DNA from: Planctomycetota bacterium
GTDB taxonomy: Bacteria > Planctomycetota > Planctomycetia > Pirellulales > Lacipirellulaceae
NCBI GenBank assembly: GCA_013152205.1
Contig: JAADGV010000032.1
Location: 62,001-126,000 of the forward strand
Length of the DNA: 64,000 bases
Direction: 5' to 3'
Shown here: one piece after another, positions 32,687 to 40,684 of the stretch
How positions within the stretch are numbered: the stretch's first letter is position 1
Layout: every line of letters starts with the position of its first letter
Position numbers and translations under genes: made by a program
Notes under the pieces: generated by a model
The model's input: only the letters and a program-made list of their open reading frames with translations
Told to the model about the DNA's origin: nothing
Database searches by the model: none

Positions 32687-32922
32687 ACGCCGACTCCTCA
32701 GGTAAGACCAATGCAGGAACCCGGGCTAAAAAGGTACGGAGTGATTCCTGCCTGTCTTCTTCATCGGAGAGAATGAGGGCATTAGTTCAAACGTATGACG
32801 TTTCGACGAATAACTTCGCCACACGTCTTGAGCGTTTCAACGCGAGATACCCCAACAAGCCACAAAGTTTGACAAACGCTATCAAACGCCCCCCACCAAA
32901 CGCCCCCACCGAGTCGCGACCG

Positions 32923-34440
32923 TCAGGGAGCGCAACCGCCCACCCCCTCAAGAAGAGCCTCAACAAGCCCCTCAGTCGTATACCGCGTAGCAATGGCCGC
33001 CGCCGGATAACCAGCATCAGCAAGAACCCCAGCCGTGAGCGGGCTAATGGCAACCAGTTTCGCTTGCCCCAGCGAGTCGCCAAACAGATGAACAAGCGAA
33101 CGGGCAATCGCCGAGCTAGTGACCGTAATCCAATCGATCCGCCCCTCGGCCAGTGCCGCAACAATTTCGGGATCGGCTTGCTCGACATCCATGCTCTGAT
33201 AGACGACAACCTGCTCGACCTCGGCCCCTGCAGCGGTCAGCGACTCGGCCAACACTTCGCGGCCACGGCTAGCCCGAAGCAAGAGCACACGTTTGTTGGC
33301 CGTTTCCGGGGCTAAAATCTCGGCCAAAGCTTCGGCCCGATACTCGGCTGGCTGCAAGTCGACGCCGAGGTGATATTGTTTGAGTGCCTCAGCCGTAGCA
33401 GGTCCAATCGCCGCGAGCCGACAAGGGCCCAATTGGCGCAGGTCCAGCCCAAGCTGGTCGAGCCGTCCGAGGAACGACTGGACGCCGTTGGCACTCGAAA
33501 AAACCAGCCAATCGTACCGCTGAAGGTCGCGAATTGCTTGGTCTGCTGGGCCCCAGTCGGCGGGCGGCGAAATCTCGATTGCAGGCTGGATCAGCGGGGC
33601 CGCCCCTTGGTTGGCGAGCAGGCGGACGAGGTCGGTTGCCTGATGGGCCGGTCGGGTTACCAGAACCGTGCGACCAAACAGCGGTCGCGACGCAAACCAC
33701 TTGGTGGTGCTCTCGGCCTGAACCGCTTCGCCAACAATCACAATCGCAGGCGGACGCATTTTGCGGGCTGCAAGTGCGTCGGGCAGTTCGCCAAGAGTCG
33801 TCAGCAAAGTCTGCTGCTGGGGCAGCGAACAACGGTACACGACCGCGACGGGAGTATCGGCAGGCTTGCCATGGCTAATCAACTCCGTCGACCAATACGG
33901 CGCAGTCGTGACACCCATATAAAAGACCAAAGTGCCGGGGAATTTGGCCAAGTTTGCCAGATCGAGCGGACGCCCCCCGTTGTCGCGACATTGCTGCCCT
34001 GTGACAAAGGCCACCGACGAGGCAAACTCGCGGTGCGTCAAAGGGATGCCTGTGTAACTGCTTGCCGCCGAGGCAGAGGTTACCCCAGGGACAACCTCGT
34101 ACGAGATACCTGCCTGCTCCAGCGACGCGATTTCCTCAGCCGATCGCCCAAAAAATGCCGGGTCGCCTCCTTTGAGACGAACCACCGTTTGCCCTGCTCG
34201 GGCAGCATCGACCACCAGGGCGTTGATCTCGTCTTGCGAGTGAATGCGGCCATGTCCATGCCGACCAAGGCAAACCAGCTTGGCGTCGGGTTGGGCGTGG
34301 GTCAAAATTCGTGGATTGACGAGATAATCATAAAAAACCGCATCGGCTTGCTGCAACAGCTCGCAGCCGCGCAGGGTAAGCAGCGACGGGTCGCCCGGCC
34401 CGGCCCCAACCAAATACACTTTGCCAGAGATTTCGGGCAT
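32923..34440 (-). CDS. cobA-hemD: Fused uroporphyrinogen-III C-methyltransferase/uroporphyrinogen-III synthase
   Basis: ATG 34440 gives MPEISGKVYLVGAGPGDPSLLTLRG, the canonical SUMT N-terminus. Residues ~5-245 form the methyltransferase (VRLKGGDPAFFGRSAEE, VVPGVTSASAAS, GIPLTHRE). Residues ~250-500 form HemD (GRTVLVTRPAHQATDL, WLVFSSANGVQSFL, VVVYQS, ITVTSSAIARSL, AISPLTAGVL). HemD closes the macrocycle to uroporphyrinogen III, and CobA methylates it towards siroheme and cobalamin. The fusion channels product at the branch point and is known in several phyla. It is divergent from the TPR gene. Confidence 0.93.
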   Translation of the reverse strand: MPEISGKVYLVGAGPGDPSLLTLRGCELLQQADAVFYDYLVNPRILTHAQPDAKLVCLGRHGHGRIHSQDEINALVVDAARAGQTVVRLKGGDPAFFGRSAEEIASLEQAGISYEVVPGVTSASAASSYTGIPLTHREFASSVAFVTGQQCRDNGGRPLDLANLAKFPGTLVFYMGVTTAPYWSTELISHGKPADTPVAVVYRCSLPQQQTLLTTLGELPDALAARKMRPPAIVIVGEAVQAESTTKWFASRPLFGRTVLVTRPAHQATDLVRLLANQGAAPLIQPAIEISPPADWGPADQAIRDLQRYDWLVFSSANGVQSFLGRLDQLGLDLRQLGPCRLAAIGPATAEALKQYHLGVDLQPAEYRAEALAEILAPETANKRVLLLRASRGREVLAESLTAAGAEVEQVVVYQSMDVEQADPEIVAALAEGRIDWITVTSSAIARSLVHLFGDSLGQAKLVAISPLTAGVLADAGYPAAAIATRYTTEGLVEALLEGVGGCAP

Positions 34441-34608
34441 AAATACCACATTTCTCACCGAAAAAGTCGGTGAACTACAATTGTTCAGGCGTACCACACA
34501 AATTCTAAAATGCTAGAATACCGTGAACCGAGTGCCGTGCGTAGCACTGCGCTGCGGATTGCTCGTGACGAGCCCCTTTTTGACGGAACACTTTCTGGAC
34601 GTATTTGC

Positions 34609-36063
34609 ATGGAGCCTAACCAACCGCTTGCCGATCATACCGCGTCGCAGGGTCTCTCACCATTGACGGCTGCCTCGCGTCAGCGGCTGCAAAAGGTGTT
34701 TGAGCATGGGCAGCGGTGTGCCGAGAAGAAGGATTATGATTACGCCAATCAGCTCTTCTCGCAATGTGTGGCCGAAGATCCGGGCAGCATTCTCTACCTG
34801 CAACATTTTTTCGCCAATTTGCAAAACAAGTACGGCGACAACAAAAAAGGGGCCAAGCTGGCCGGTTTGAGGATTAAGAGCCACCGCGCGGCACTTCGCA
34901 AAGCGGCTAGCAAAGGCAAATGGGAAGCCGCTTTGCAGGCAGGCTGTGCGGCATTGACGCTGAACCCGTGGGATATCACATCGCTGCTGGCGGTGGCAAC
35001 GGCCTACGACGAGCTTCAAATCGACGAGTGCCAGTTGTTCTATTTGCGTTGGGCAATGGGGGTCGACGCAAACGACGCTGCGATAAATCGGCAAGCGGCG
35101 TTCACTTTGCAACGAATGGGTCAGTTCGACCAAGCAATCGCCTGTTGGCAACGTGTCTCGCAGGCGAAGCCCCAGGACGAAGAAGCTCGACAAGCGATAT
35201 CACGACTCTCGGTAGAAAAAACGATCCACCAAGGCGGATACACCGCAGCCTCGCTGGGGGGAGAAGCGGGTGGCGCTGAAACCAAGGTTTCGGTCGCCCA
35301 ATTTTCTAGACAGGCGAAGGATGGCGGAGAGGCCGAAGAATCGTTACCGCCCGAAGAGCGGTTGAAAGCGGCCATCATCGCCGACCCAACCGACGTGGAA
35401 TCTTACCTGCAACTTGCTGATATCTGCATGGGCGAAGCCCGATATAGCGATGCCGAGTACGTACTCTCTCGGGCTTCGGATGCGGCCGGGAGTGCTGATT
35501 TTCGGGTCCACGAGCGGCTCGAAGACGTGCTGCTACGGCGTGCGGCCCAGCAATTAGCAATCGCCGAACAGCAGGCTCAGCAAGATCCGAGCAAAGAAAA
35601 TAAGCAATTGGCGAAAAAAATACGCGACCAAGTCAATCAGGTGGAGTTGGAAGTTTATGTCGCCAAATCGGATCGCGATCCGAACAATGCCCAGCTAAAG
35701 TACGAGCTGGGCACTCGGCTAAAGTGTGCCGGGAAGCACAAAGAGGCGATCACGGCCTTCCAAGGGGCACGGGGCGACCCGAAGCGGCGCGCGGAGGTTC
35801 TGCTGGAGCTGGGTGAGTGTTTTCAGCGGATCGAGCAATATAAGCTGGCCCTATCGAACTACGAAGAGGCGATCGAGGCCTGTACTGAGCCCGATTCAGA
35901 AACTCGCCGGCTGGCCCTCTATCGGGCGGGGGTCCTGTCCACGGGGATGAAAGAGCTAGACCGCGCAGAACGCCACCTGACCGAGTTGGCAGGCCTAGAT
36001 TTTGGCTATCAGGATGTGGCAGACCGGCTGGACAAACTCAATCAATTACGCGATAGTGGGTGA
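34609..36063 (+). CDS. Tetratricopeptide-repeat protein
   Basis: About 484 residues with multiple TPR-like helical pairs: DYANQLFSQCVAEDPGS near the start, QAAFTLQRMGQFDQAIACWQRVSQAKP in the middle, and KYELGTRLKCAGKHKEAITAFQ..ELGECFQRIEQYKLALSNYEEAIEA late. There is no signal peptide. I take ATG 34609 (MEPNQPLADHTA) because the preceding 33 residues of the track ORF lack family-like character and GGA precedes this start. TPR arrays mediate protein contacts; the partner is unknown. It lies upstream of rpsT in the same direction, 63 bases away. Confidence 0.8.
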   Translation: MEPNQPLADHTASQGLSPLTAASRQRLQKVFEHGQRCAEKKDYDYANQLFSQCVAEDPGSILYLQHFFANLQNKYGDNKKGAKLAGLRIKSHRAALRKAASKGKWEAALQAGCAALTLNPWDITSLLAVATAYDELQIDECQLFYLRWAMGVDANDAAINRQAAFTLQRMGQFDQAIACWQRVSQAKPQDEEARQAISRLSVEKTIHQGGYTAASLGGEAGGAETKVSVAQFSRQAKDGGEAEESLPPEERLKAAIIADPTDVESYLQLADICMGEARYSDAEYVLSRASDAAGSADFRVHERLEDVLLRRAAQQLAIAEQQAQQDPSKENKQLAKKIRDQVNQVELEVYVAKSDRDPNNAQLKYELGTRLKCAGKHKEAITAFQGARGDPKRRAEVLLELGECFQRIEQYKLALSNYEEAIEACTEPDSETRRLALYRAGVLSTGMKELDRAERHLTELAGLDFGYQDVADRLDKLNQLRDSG

Positions 36064-36126
36064 TTCATGTCGTCCGGCCCAGGCCGGTCTTTCGCGATCG
36101 TCAATCCAGTAGTAGCAAAAAACAAG

Positions 36127-36393
36127 ATGCCTAGCTCCCTCAGCTCGAAGAAACGTCTACGACAAAACGAGGTTCGTCGACACCGTAATCATTCGGTAAA
36201 AACCTCCATGCGAACCCAAATTCGCAAGCTTCGTACTGCTGTTCAGGCAGGCGATGTCGAAACTTGCGAGAGCGAATTTCGAATCGCGGTCAAGAAACTT
36301 GACCAAGCCGCTTCAAAGAACATCATCCACGCCAACAAAGCTGCCCGGCTGAAATCGCGCCTCTCCAAGGCAATCAAAGCGATCAAAAGCTAG
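36127..36393 (+). CDS. rpsT: 30S ribosomal protein S20
   Basis: From ATG 36127 the 88-residue product (MPSSLSSKKRLRQNEVRRHRNHSVKTSMRTQIRKL) matches S20 in length, strongly basic character and three-helix pattern, including the C-terminal IHANKAARLKSRLSKAIKAI. The track's 20 extra N-terminal residues do not belong to the family. S20 binds 16S rRNA at the base of the small subunit and assembles early. It converges on pyrK with only 2 bases between stops. Confidence 0.95.
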   Translation: MPSSLSSKKRLRQNEVRRHRNHSVKTSMRTQIRKLRTAVQAGDVETCESEFRIAVKKLDQAASKNIIHANKAARLKSRLSKAIKAIKS

Positions 36394-36395
36394 CC

Positions 36396-37295
36396 CTACC
36401 AGACAATCTTCTCCGCGTCGAATATCGGTCCGTCGACGCACGAGCGTTTGTAGTCCCAACTGCCGTCGGCTTGGGTAATCTTCACAACGCAGCTAAAGCA
36501 AATGCCGATCCCACAGGCCATGGGCGTTTCGAGCGAAAGTTGGCACGCAACCGATTGCGCCAACGCGATCTCAGCAACCGCCTCCATCATCGGTTCAGGC
36601 CCGCAGCAAACAACGCGGCACCTAGAGCGATCTTCCCCGGCGAGCGTTTGCTTCAGCAAATCGGTAACCAACCCATGATGCCCAACCGAGCCATCGTCGC
36701 TGCTAATACGCAGATCGATGCCAGCCGCCCGAAAATCATCGGCACCGGCCAATAGATCGACCGAGCGAACCCCGTAGCAAAGCGACACCCGCCTGCAAGA
36801 CGCGATCTGACGCGACGGCTCGCCATAGCTACGACCGCCCAGAAACTCTCTACCCAGGGCCAAAAACGGCGTTTGACCAATGCCGCCAGCCACCATGATA
36901 AGATGCTCAACCGGCTCCGCAGAAAATCCATTCCCCAGCGGCCCCCAAACTTGCAGCGGCCTGCCAGGCTTCAACTGAGCCAGCCGCGAGGTCATCTTGC
37001 CGACAACCAGATAAACAACATCAATCCCAATTCGATTGCCCGAGGAATCGAGGACCGTGTCGTATAACGCAAATGGTCGGCCCAGAAGCGGGTCATCGCA
37101 ATCGGGCAGCCGTAGCATCAGAAATTGCCCAGGCACAACGCACTGGGCCAATTCAGGGCACTCGAAACGCACTCGGTAAGTATCGACGGCCAGCCGTTCG
37201 TTTTCGACAATCGCGACTTCGTACCGCTTGGCCCCATCGGCATAGTATTTCGCTGCCAACGGGTTGGCTTGGCATTCAGTCGGTTCAGCGTTCAA
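36396..37295 (-). CDS. pyrK: Dihydroorotate dehydrogenase electron-transfer subunit-like flavoprotein
   Basis: The 299-residue protein has the FAD domain (VPGQFLMLRLPDCDDPLLGRPFALYD, the RPFxxx motif), the NAD domain (MVAGGIGQTPFLALG and VVCCGPEPMMEAV), and a C-terminal [2Fe-2S] motif CGIGICFSCVVKI with a later Cys (KRSCVDGP). That is the full PyrK layout. PyrK passes electrons from PyrD (type 1B) to NAD+. No pyrD is adjacent. Its ATG overlaps the stop of the pseudouridine synthase gene by 4 bases, so translation is coupled. Confidence 0.92.
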   Translation of the reverse strand: MNAEPTECQANPLAAKYYADGAKRYEVAIVENERLAVDTYRVRFECPELAQCVVPGQFLMLRLPDCDDPLLGRPFALYDTVLDSSGNRIGIDVVYLVVGKMTSRLAQLKPGRPLQVWGPLGNGFSAEPVEHLIMVAGGIGQTPFLALGREFLGGRSYGEPSRQIASCRRVSLCYGVRSVDLLAGADDFRAAGIDLRISSDDGSVGHHGLVTDLLKQTLAGEDRSRCRVVCCGPEPMMEAVAEIALAQSVACQLSLETPMACGIGICFSCVVKITQADGSWDYKRSCVDGPIFDAEKIVW

Positions 37296-38278
37296 CGCCG
37301 CCCTCCTTTGCGACCACCTTTTGCGCCGCCCCGTTGGGCTGCCCCAGTAGCCTTGCCTGCTGCCGCTCGGCGTTTACGTTCTCGCCCCTTGAGTGCCTCT
37401 TGCCTAGAAACAGGCCGCCCCGAAGACTGCTGCCCAGACGCAGGCTTCGGTGCCCGGACATAAGCCTGAAGCTTTTTGACTTCCTCAGGCGTTAGCCGGC
37501 GAGATGCTCCCTTGGGCATTTCTCCAAGGCGGATGGGGCCTACAGCAATTCGGGTGAGCCGCTGCACGCGATGCCCCACTTTGGCCAACAACCGGCGAAT
37601 CTCGCGATTGCGACCTTCGTCGAGCACCATTTCCAAGATCGTGCCGTTCTTACGGCGTGTTTTCACTCGCACGTTCACCGCCCGCACAAATCCTTCGGCC
37701 AAATGAACGCCCTTGCGGACTTGGGCCAAAACCTGTGGCGTCGGGTGGCCAGCAACCTGAACCTCGTACGTCTTTTCGACACCGTGGCGCGGATGGGTGA
37801 GCCCGTTGGCAAGCTCGCCATCGTTGGTAACCAAGATAAGCCCTTCGCTGGCCATATCGAGCCGACCGACATTGAACACCCGTCCCAGGCCCGGCGGCAA
37901 CAGGTCGGTAACCCGAGTGCGCCCCGACGGGTCGCTAGCCGTGCAGACAACGCCTTCAGGTTTGTTCACCGCAAAATAAACCAGCTTGGGCTTTGGCAGG
38001 GGTTCGCCATCGACCTGAATCTGCTGAGTGATGCGATTCACGCGGGTGCCAAGTTCGGTGATAACCTGCCCATCGACCTCGACCCGACCTTCCCGAATTA
38101 GCTCTTCGCACTCGCGTCGGCTAGCAATACCGGCGGCGGCGAGCACTTTTTGAAGCCGTTCGCCAGCGTCGTCAGGCGCCTGTCGCGGCGCGGCGGGTCG
38201 ACGCCGGGCCGGTTTACGCTGCTGAGATACACCGGGAGAGGCCGATTTACTGCGGGATTTACGATCGGGGCGGGCCAT
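37292..38278 (-). CDS. RluB/RsuA-family pseudouridine synthase
   Basis: An N-terminal basic tail precedes an S4 RNA-binding domain (ERLQKVLAAAGIASRRECEELIREGRVEVDG). The catalytic domain follows, with the active-site Asp in NVGRLDMASEGLILVTNDGELANGLTHP and with EGRNREIRRLLAKVGHRVQRLTRIAVG, all typical of RsuA/RluB/E/F enzymes. The C-terminus is a long Arg/Lys/Gly-rich tail (~60 residues) that may help bind rRNA. The likely target is 23S rRNA (RluB type), but 16S cannot be excluded from sequence alone. Overlaps pyrK downstream. Confidence 0.92.
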   Translation of the reverse strand: MARPDRKSRSKSASPGVSQQRKPARRRPAAPRQAPDDAGERLQKVLAAAGIASRRECEELIREGRVEVDGQVITELGTRVNRITQQIQVDGEPLPKPKLVYFAVNKPEGVVCTASDPSGRTRVTDLLPPGLGRVFNVGRLDMASEGLILVTNDGELANGLTHPRHGVEKTYEVQVAGHPTPQVLAQVRKGVHLAEGFVRAVNVRVKTRRKNGTILEMVLDEGRNREIRRLLAKVGHRVQRLTRIAVGPIRLGEMPKGASRRLTPEEVKKLQAYVRAPKPASGQQSSGRPVSRQEALKGRERKRRAAAGKATGAAQRGGAKGGRKGGRR

Positions 38279-38395
38279 GGCGTCGCTGGGGGAAAGAATG
38301 GATTCGAACTAGCTAGGCCAAACGGGGCCCAGCGATTCCGTCCATCATAGACACTGGCCCGACCGAAACCCAGGCCCCAAGCTCCAAACAGCCCC

Positions 38396-38417
38396 CGTTA
38401 GCGGTGGCGGCCACGCC
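38396..38417. repeat. Dispersed intergenic word CGTTAGCGGTGGCGGCCACGCC
   Basis: The fullest copy of the family, in the 163-base gap between the pseudouridine synthase gene and the small lipoprotein gene. A truncated copy, CCGTTAGCGGTGGCC, is at about 38838-38852. Confidence 0.6.
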
Positions 38418-38441
38418 ACCCCAAACAAGGAATACGGTATC

Positions 38442-38720
38442 TCAATACAGCGGCCCAGACGAACGCCAAGGCCCAACAGGCTGCTGCTGGCGAGCGCGGA
38501 TTACCTCAGGCGGCGGCTTTTGAAAGTCAGGCGGTCGACCACCAACAATCTCAGGCCCCATATCATCCGGTGGATACGGATCGAATTGAGTCGCGTTATT
38601 CCGCTGATAACCGGCCGGACCCGGATGCAACAGCCGTGGCTTACGCACCGTCGCCGAACAGGCAGCCAGCATGGGCAACAGTGCGAAGAGTGCAATGGCA
38701 ACGGTGGCTTTTAGGTTCAT
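38442..38720 (-). CDS. Small proline-rich lipoprotein
   Basis: The 92-residue product from ATG 38720 has a lipoprotein signal (MNLKATVAIALFALLPMLAACSA) with lipobox LAAC. The mature part is short, Pro/Gln/Arg-rich and probably unstructured (FDPYPPDDMGPEIVGGRPPDFQKPPPEV). Planctomycetes encode many such proteins of unknown function. Downstream of manA on the same strand but separated by 260 bases of repeats. Confidence 0.7.
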   Translation of the reverse strand: MNLKATVAIALFALLPMLAACSATVRKPRLLHPGPAGYQRNNATQFDPYPPDDMGPEIVGGRPPDFQKPPPEVIRARQQQPVGPWRSSGPLY

Positions 38721-38880
38721 CATGGCAGCCCACACTCGGTGACAGAAAAATCACGGGGCGGCGATTGTAGGGACGAACTCAATACGAAGGAAGGCGGGCA
38801 ATCACGCCAGCATTGCCAGCACGCCCTTGAGCAGCCCCCGTTAGCGGTGGCCCCAAATAGAAAACAGCATCAGAACCCTC

Positions 38881-38950
38881 GGGTGCCACTGTCTGGCTCG
38901 TCCAGCAGTGCGAAACGGGTACTAGGATTCCACTGCTGGGCGTGGCACCC
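38881..38950. repeat. Decayed second copy of the 30-bp inverted-repeat element
   Basis: The left arm (38881-38910) differs from the copy at 30956 by one base. The loop keeps 16 of 20 bases. The right arm has lost about 10 bases (CACTGCTGGG-CGTGGCACCC). The pattern of one intact and one eroded copy supports spread followed by decay. Confidence 0.75.
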
Positions 38951-38980
38951 AGAATCCCTCAATGCAAGCCTGCCGGACCA

Positions 38981-39952
38981 CTACCTATCCGGCAGATAAG
39001 CATCAAGCAAAACAACATCCCCATCGCCGATCGCTTCTACCCGACCAGCCGCCGCAGGCAGCAGACAGGTCTCGCCCGCCACAAACTTTTCGCCCGCGAT
39101 CTCAACCGCCCCCTCCAGAATGGCCAACAAATGAAAACGGTCGTCTCCGCCGAAGGTTTGGGCCGCGTTGCCGTGGCAACGGTCGAGAACAAACTTATCG
39201 CAGTCGACCAAGCGTTGCCGCCCTGCCCTGCCGGTCGAGATTGGCTGCTGAGGGACAACCGGGCCACGCGAAAAATCGATGGTCGCCAGCGACTCGTCGA
39301 CGTGAAGTTGCCGAGGGTTGCCGTCAGCGCCCACACGATTCCAATCGAACAGCCTGAAGGTCGTGTCGCTCGCCTGCTGGATCTCAGCGATAAGAAGTCC
39401 CGCCCCCAAAGCATGAACCGTCCCCGCCTCGATGAAAATACAATCGCCCACCTGCGGCTCGAACTCATGTAGGCAAGCATCGCAAGTCCCTGCCTCTAGC
39501 GCCGAGCGGAGAGCCTCGCGAGTAACATCGGGTTTCAGGCCCGCATAGACTTTGCTGCCAGGGTCGGCGGCAAGAACAATCCAAGCCTCGGTTTTTCCCA
39601 AATCGGGCGGAACGAGTTTGGCCCCTTGCTCGTCGTTGGGATGAACCTGTACCGAAAGGGCCCGATTGCAATCCAGAAACTTGAACAACAGCGGAAACTG
39701 AGTTTCGTCGGCATGTTGGCCCAACAGTTCGACGGCATGGCCGGAAACGATTTCCCGCAAGGTCTTGCCAGCAGCCGGTCCCGACAATACGACACTCTGG
39801 TCCTGACCGTGATCGACGACTTCCCAACTCTCGGCATAGTCGTCGCCAACGCCGATCGACTTACCAAGCACCGTCGCCAAACGACGACCGCCCCACAGGT
39901 AGCGTCGAAACAACGGCTGAAACCGCAGCGGATAGTCAAAGGTGAAACTCAT
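38981..39952 (-). CDS. manA: Mannose-6-phosphate isomerase, class I
   Basis: The 323-residue protein has the zinc motif ALSVQVHPNDEQGAKL, a conserved KTEAWIVLAADPGSKVYAGLK segment, HALGAGLLIAEIQQASDTTFRLFDW and a C-terminal cupin end. The length is that of the short bacterial form. It interconverts fructose-6-P and mannose-6-P, feeding GDP-mannose synthesis or mannose use. A G-rich stretch (ACGGGGCAGG) precedes the ATG. Confidence 0.92.
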   Translation of the reverse strand: MSFTFDYPLRFQPLFRRYLWGGRRLATVLGKSIGVGDDYAESWEVVDHGQDQSVVLSGPAAGKTLREIVSGHAVELLGQHADETQFPLLFKFLDCNRALSVQVHPNDEQGAKLVPPDLGKTEAWIVLAADPGSKVYAGLKPDVTREALRSALEAGTCDACLHEFEPQVGDCIFIEAGTVHALGAGLLIAEIQQASDTTFRLFDWNRVGADGNPRQLHVDESLATIDFSRGPVVPQQPISTGRAGRQRLVDCDKFVLDRCHGNAAQTFGGDDRFHLLAILEGAVEIAGEKFVAGETCLLPAAAGRVEAIGDGDVVLLDAYLPDR

Positions 39953-40026
39953 ATGCCTGCCCCGTATCTCCTCATCCGTCCCCCCAATGACAAATGACCA
40001 CTGTCAAATAACGATTAAAAAATCCG

Positions 40027-40228
40027 TAATACTTCAGCCATCTGAAGTAATAGAACGCGGATGAACACAGATCCGACGGATTTTCACGGATACAAAAAGA
40101 AGATTGTTGAAGTCATAGGGGCTAAAGATCGAAATAGACGGTTGACCAGAATCGTCTTGTCATCTGCGACAATCTGCTAAATCAGCGTTCATCTGTGTTC
40201 TATTCTGCTTCACTCGGCTGAAGTGTTA
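40027..40228. repeat. MITE-like element with imperfect ~30-base terminal inverted repeats
   Basis: AATACTTCAGCC..GAAGTAATAGAAC (40028-40055) matches the reverse complement of GTTCTATTCTGCTTCACTCGGCTGAAGTGTTA (40197-40228). Inside, GCGGATGAACACAGAT (40057-40072) mirrors ATCAGCGTTCATCTGTGT (40181-40198). No coding sequence lies within. Size and structure suit a non-autonomous mobile element or a long RNA hairpin. Confidence 0.55.
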
Positions 40229-40684
40229 CAAAAATCCCCACTCATCCCTGTGATATAATAGTCCCTTCCCAAGACTCCCCCCACCCAGAAAACCGCAACA
40301 CCACATCTCTGCCGTCTCAGCGTCTCTGCGGGAGCCCCCCCGGCCAAATATTCTTGTAGAATCCGCCCCACCAATCCGCGATAATACCGCCAACGCACGG
40401 CTGCCCCCAACTTCATCATTCGTCATTCGGATTTCGTCATTTAGCAACCAAACCAACCCAAAAAGGACAATACCTCCCCCTTCCGCACTGCAAATTCAGC
40501 ATTCCGCATTAAATATTGTCCACCTCAATGGGGCCCCCCCCGCAATTCGTGCCAAAACTAACCCACCAAACACTACCATAGCAGCACCAAGCAACCCCAA
40601 TTTGTCCACTTTCGCCCGCAGGCGCGGACAAATTGCGCCCACGCCATCCGAACCCCCAAAAAAGCAACCAGAGAAAGATTAAAT
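40229..40684. other. Non-coding leader of the heme-protein gene
   Basis: No gene is visible. It contains TCATTCGTCATTCGGATTTCGTCATTT (40416-40442), the reverse complement of a word at 58785-58817. Long C-rich runs follow. The promoter for the 1166-aa gene must lie here. Confidence 0.5.

Noticed and set aside
31921-33315. 464-residue plus-strand ORF spanning the protease, RHH and CobA-HemD region
   Set aside because: It is antisense to three better genes, is Arg/Ser/Pro-rich without a recognisable motif, and starts within the protease gene; a shadow of high-GC coding sequence.
33370-34473. 367-residue plus-strand ORF
   Set aside because: Fully antisense to the CobA-HemD fusion, whose motifs are complete; composition is Arg/Gln-rich with no domain.
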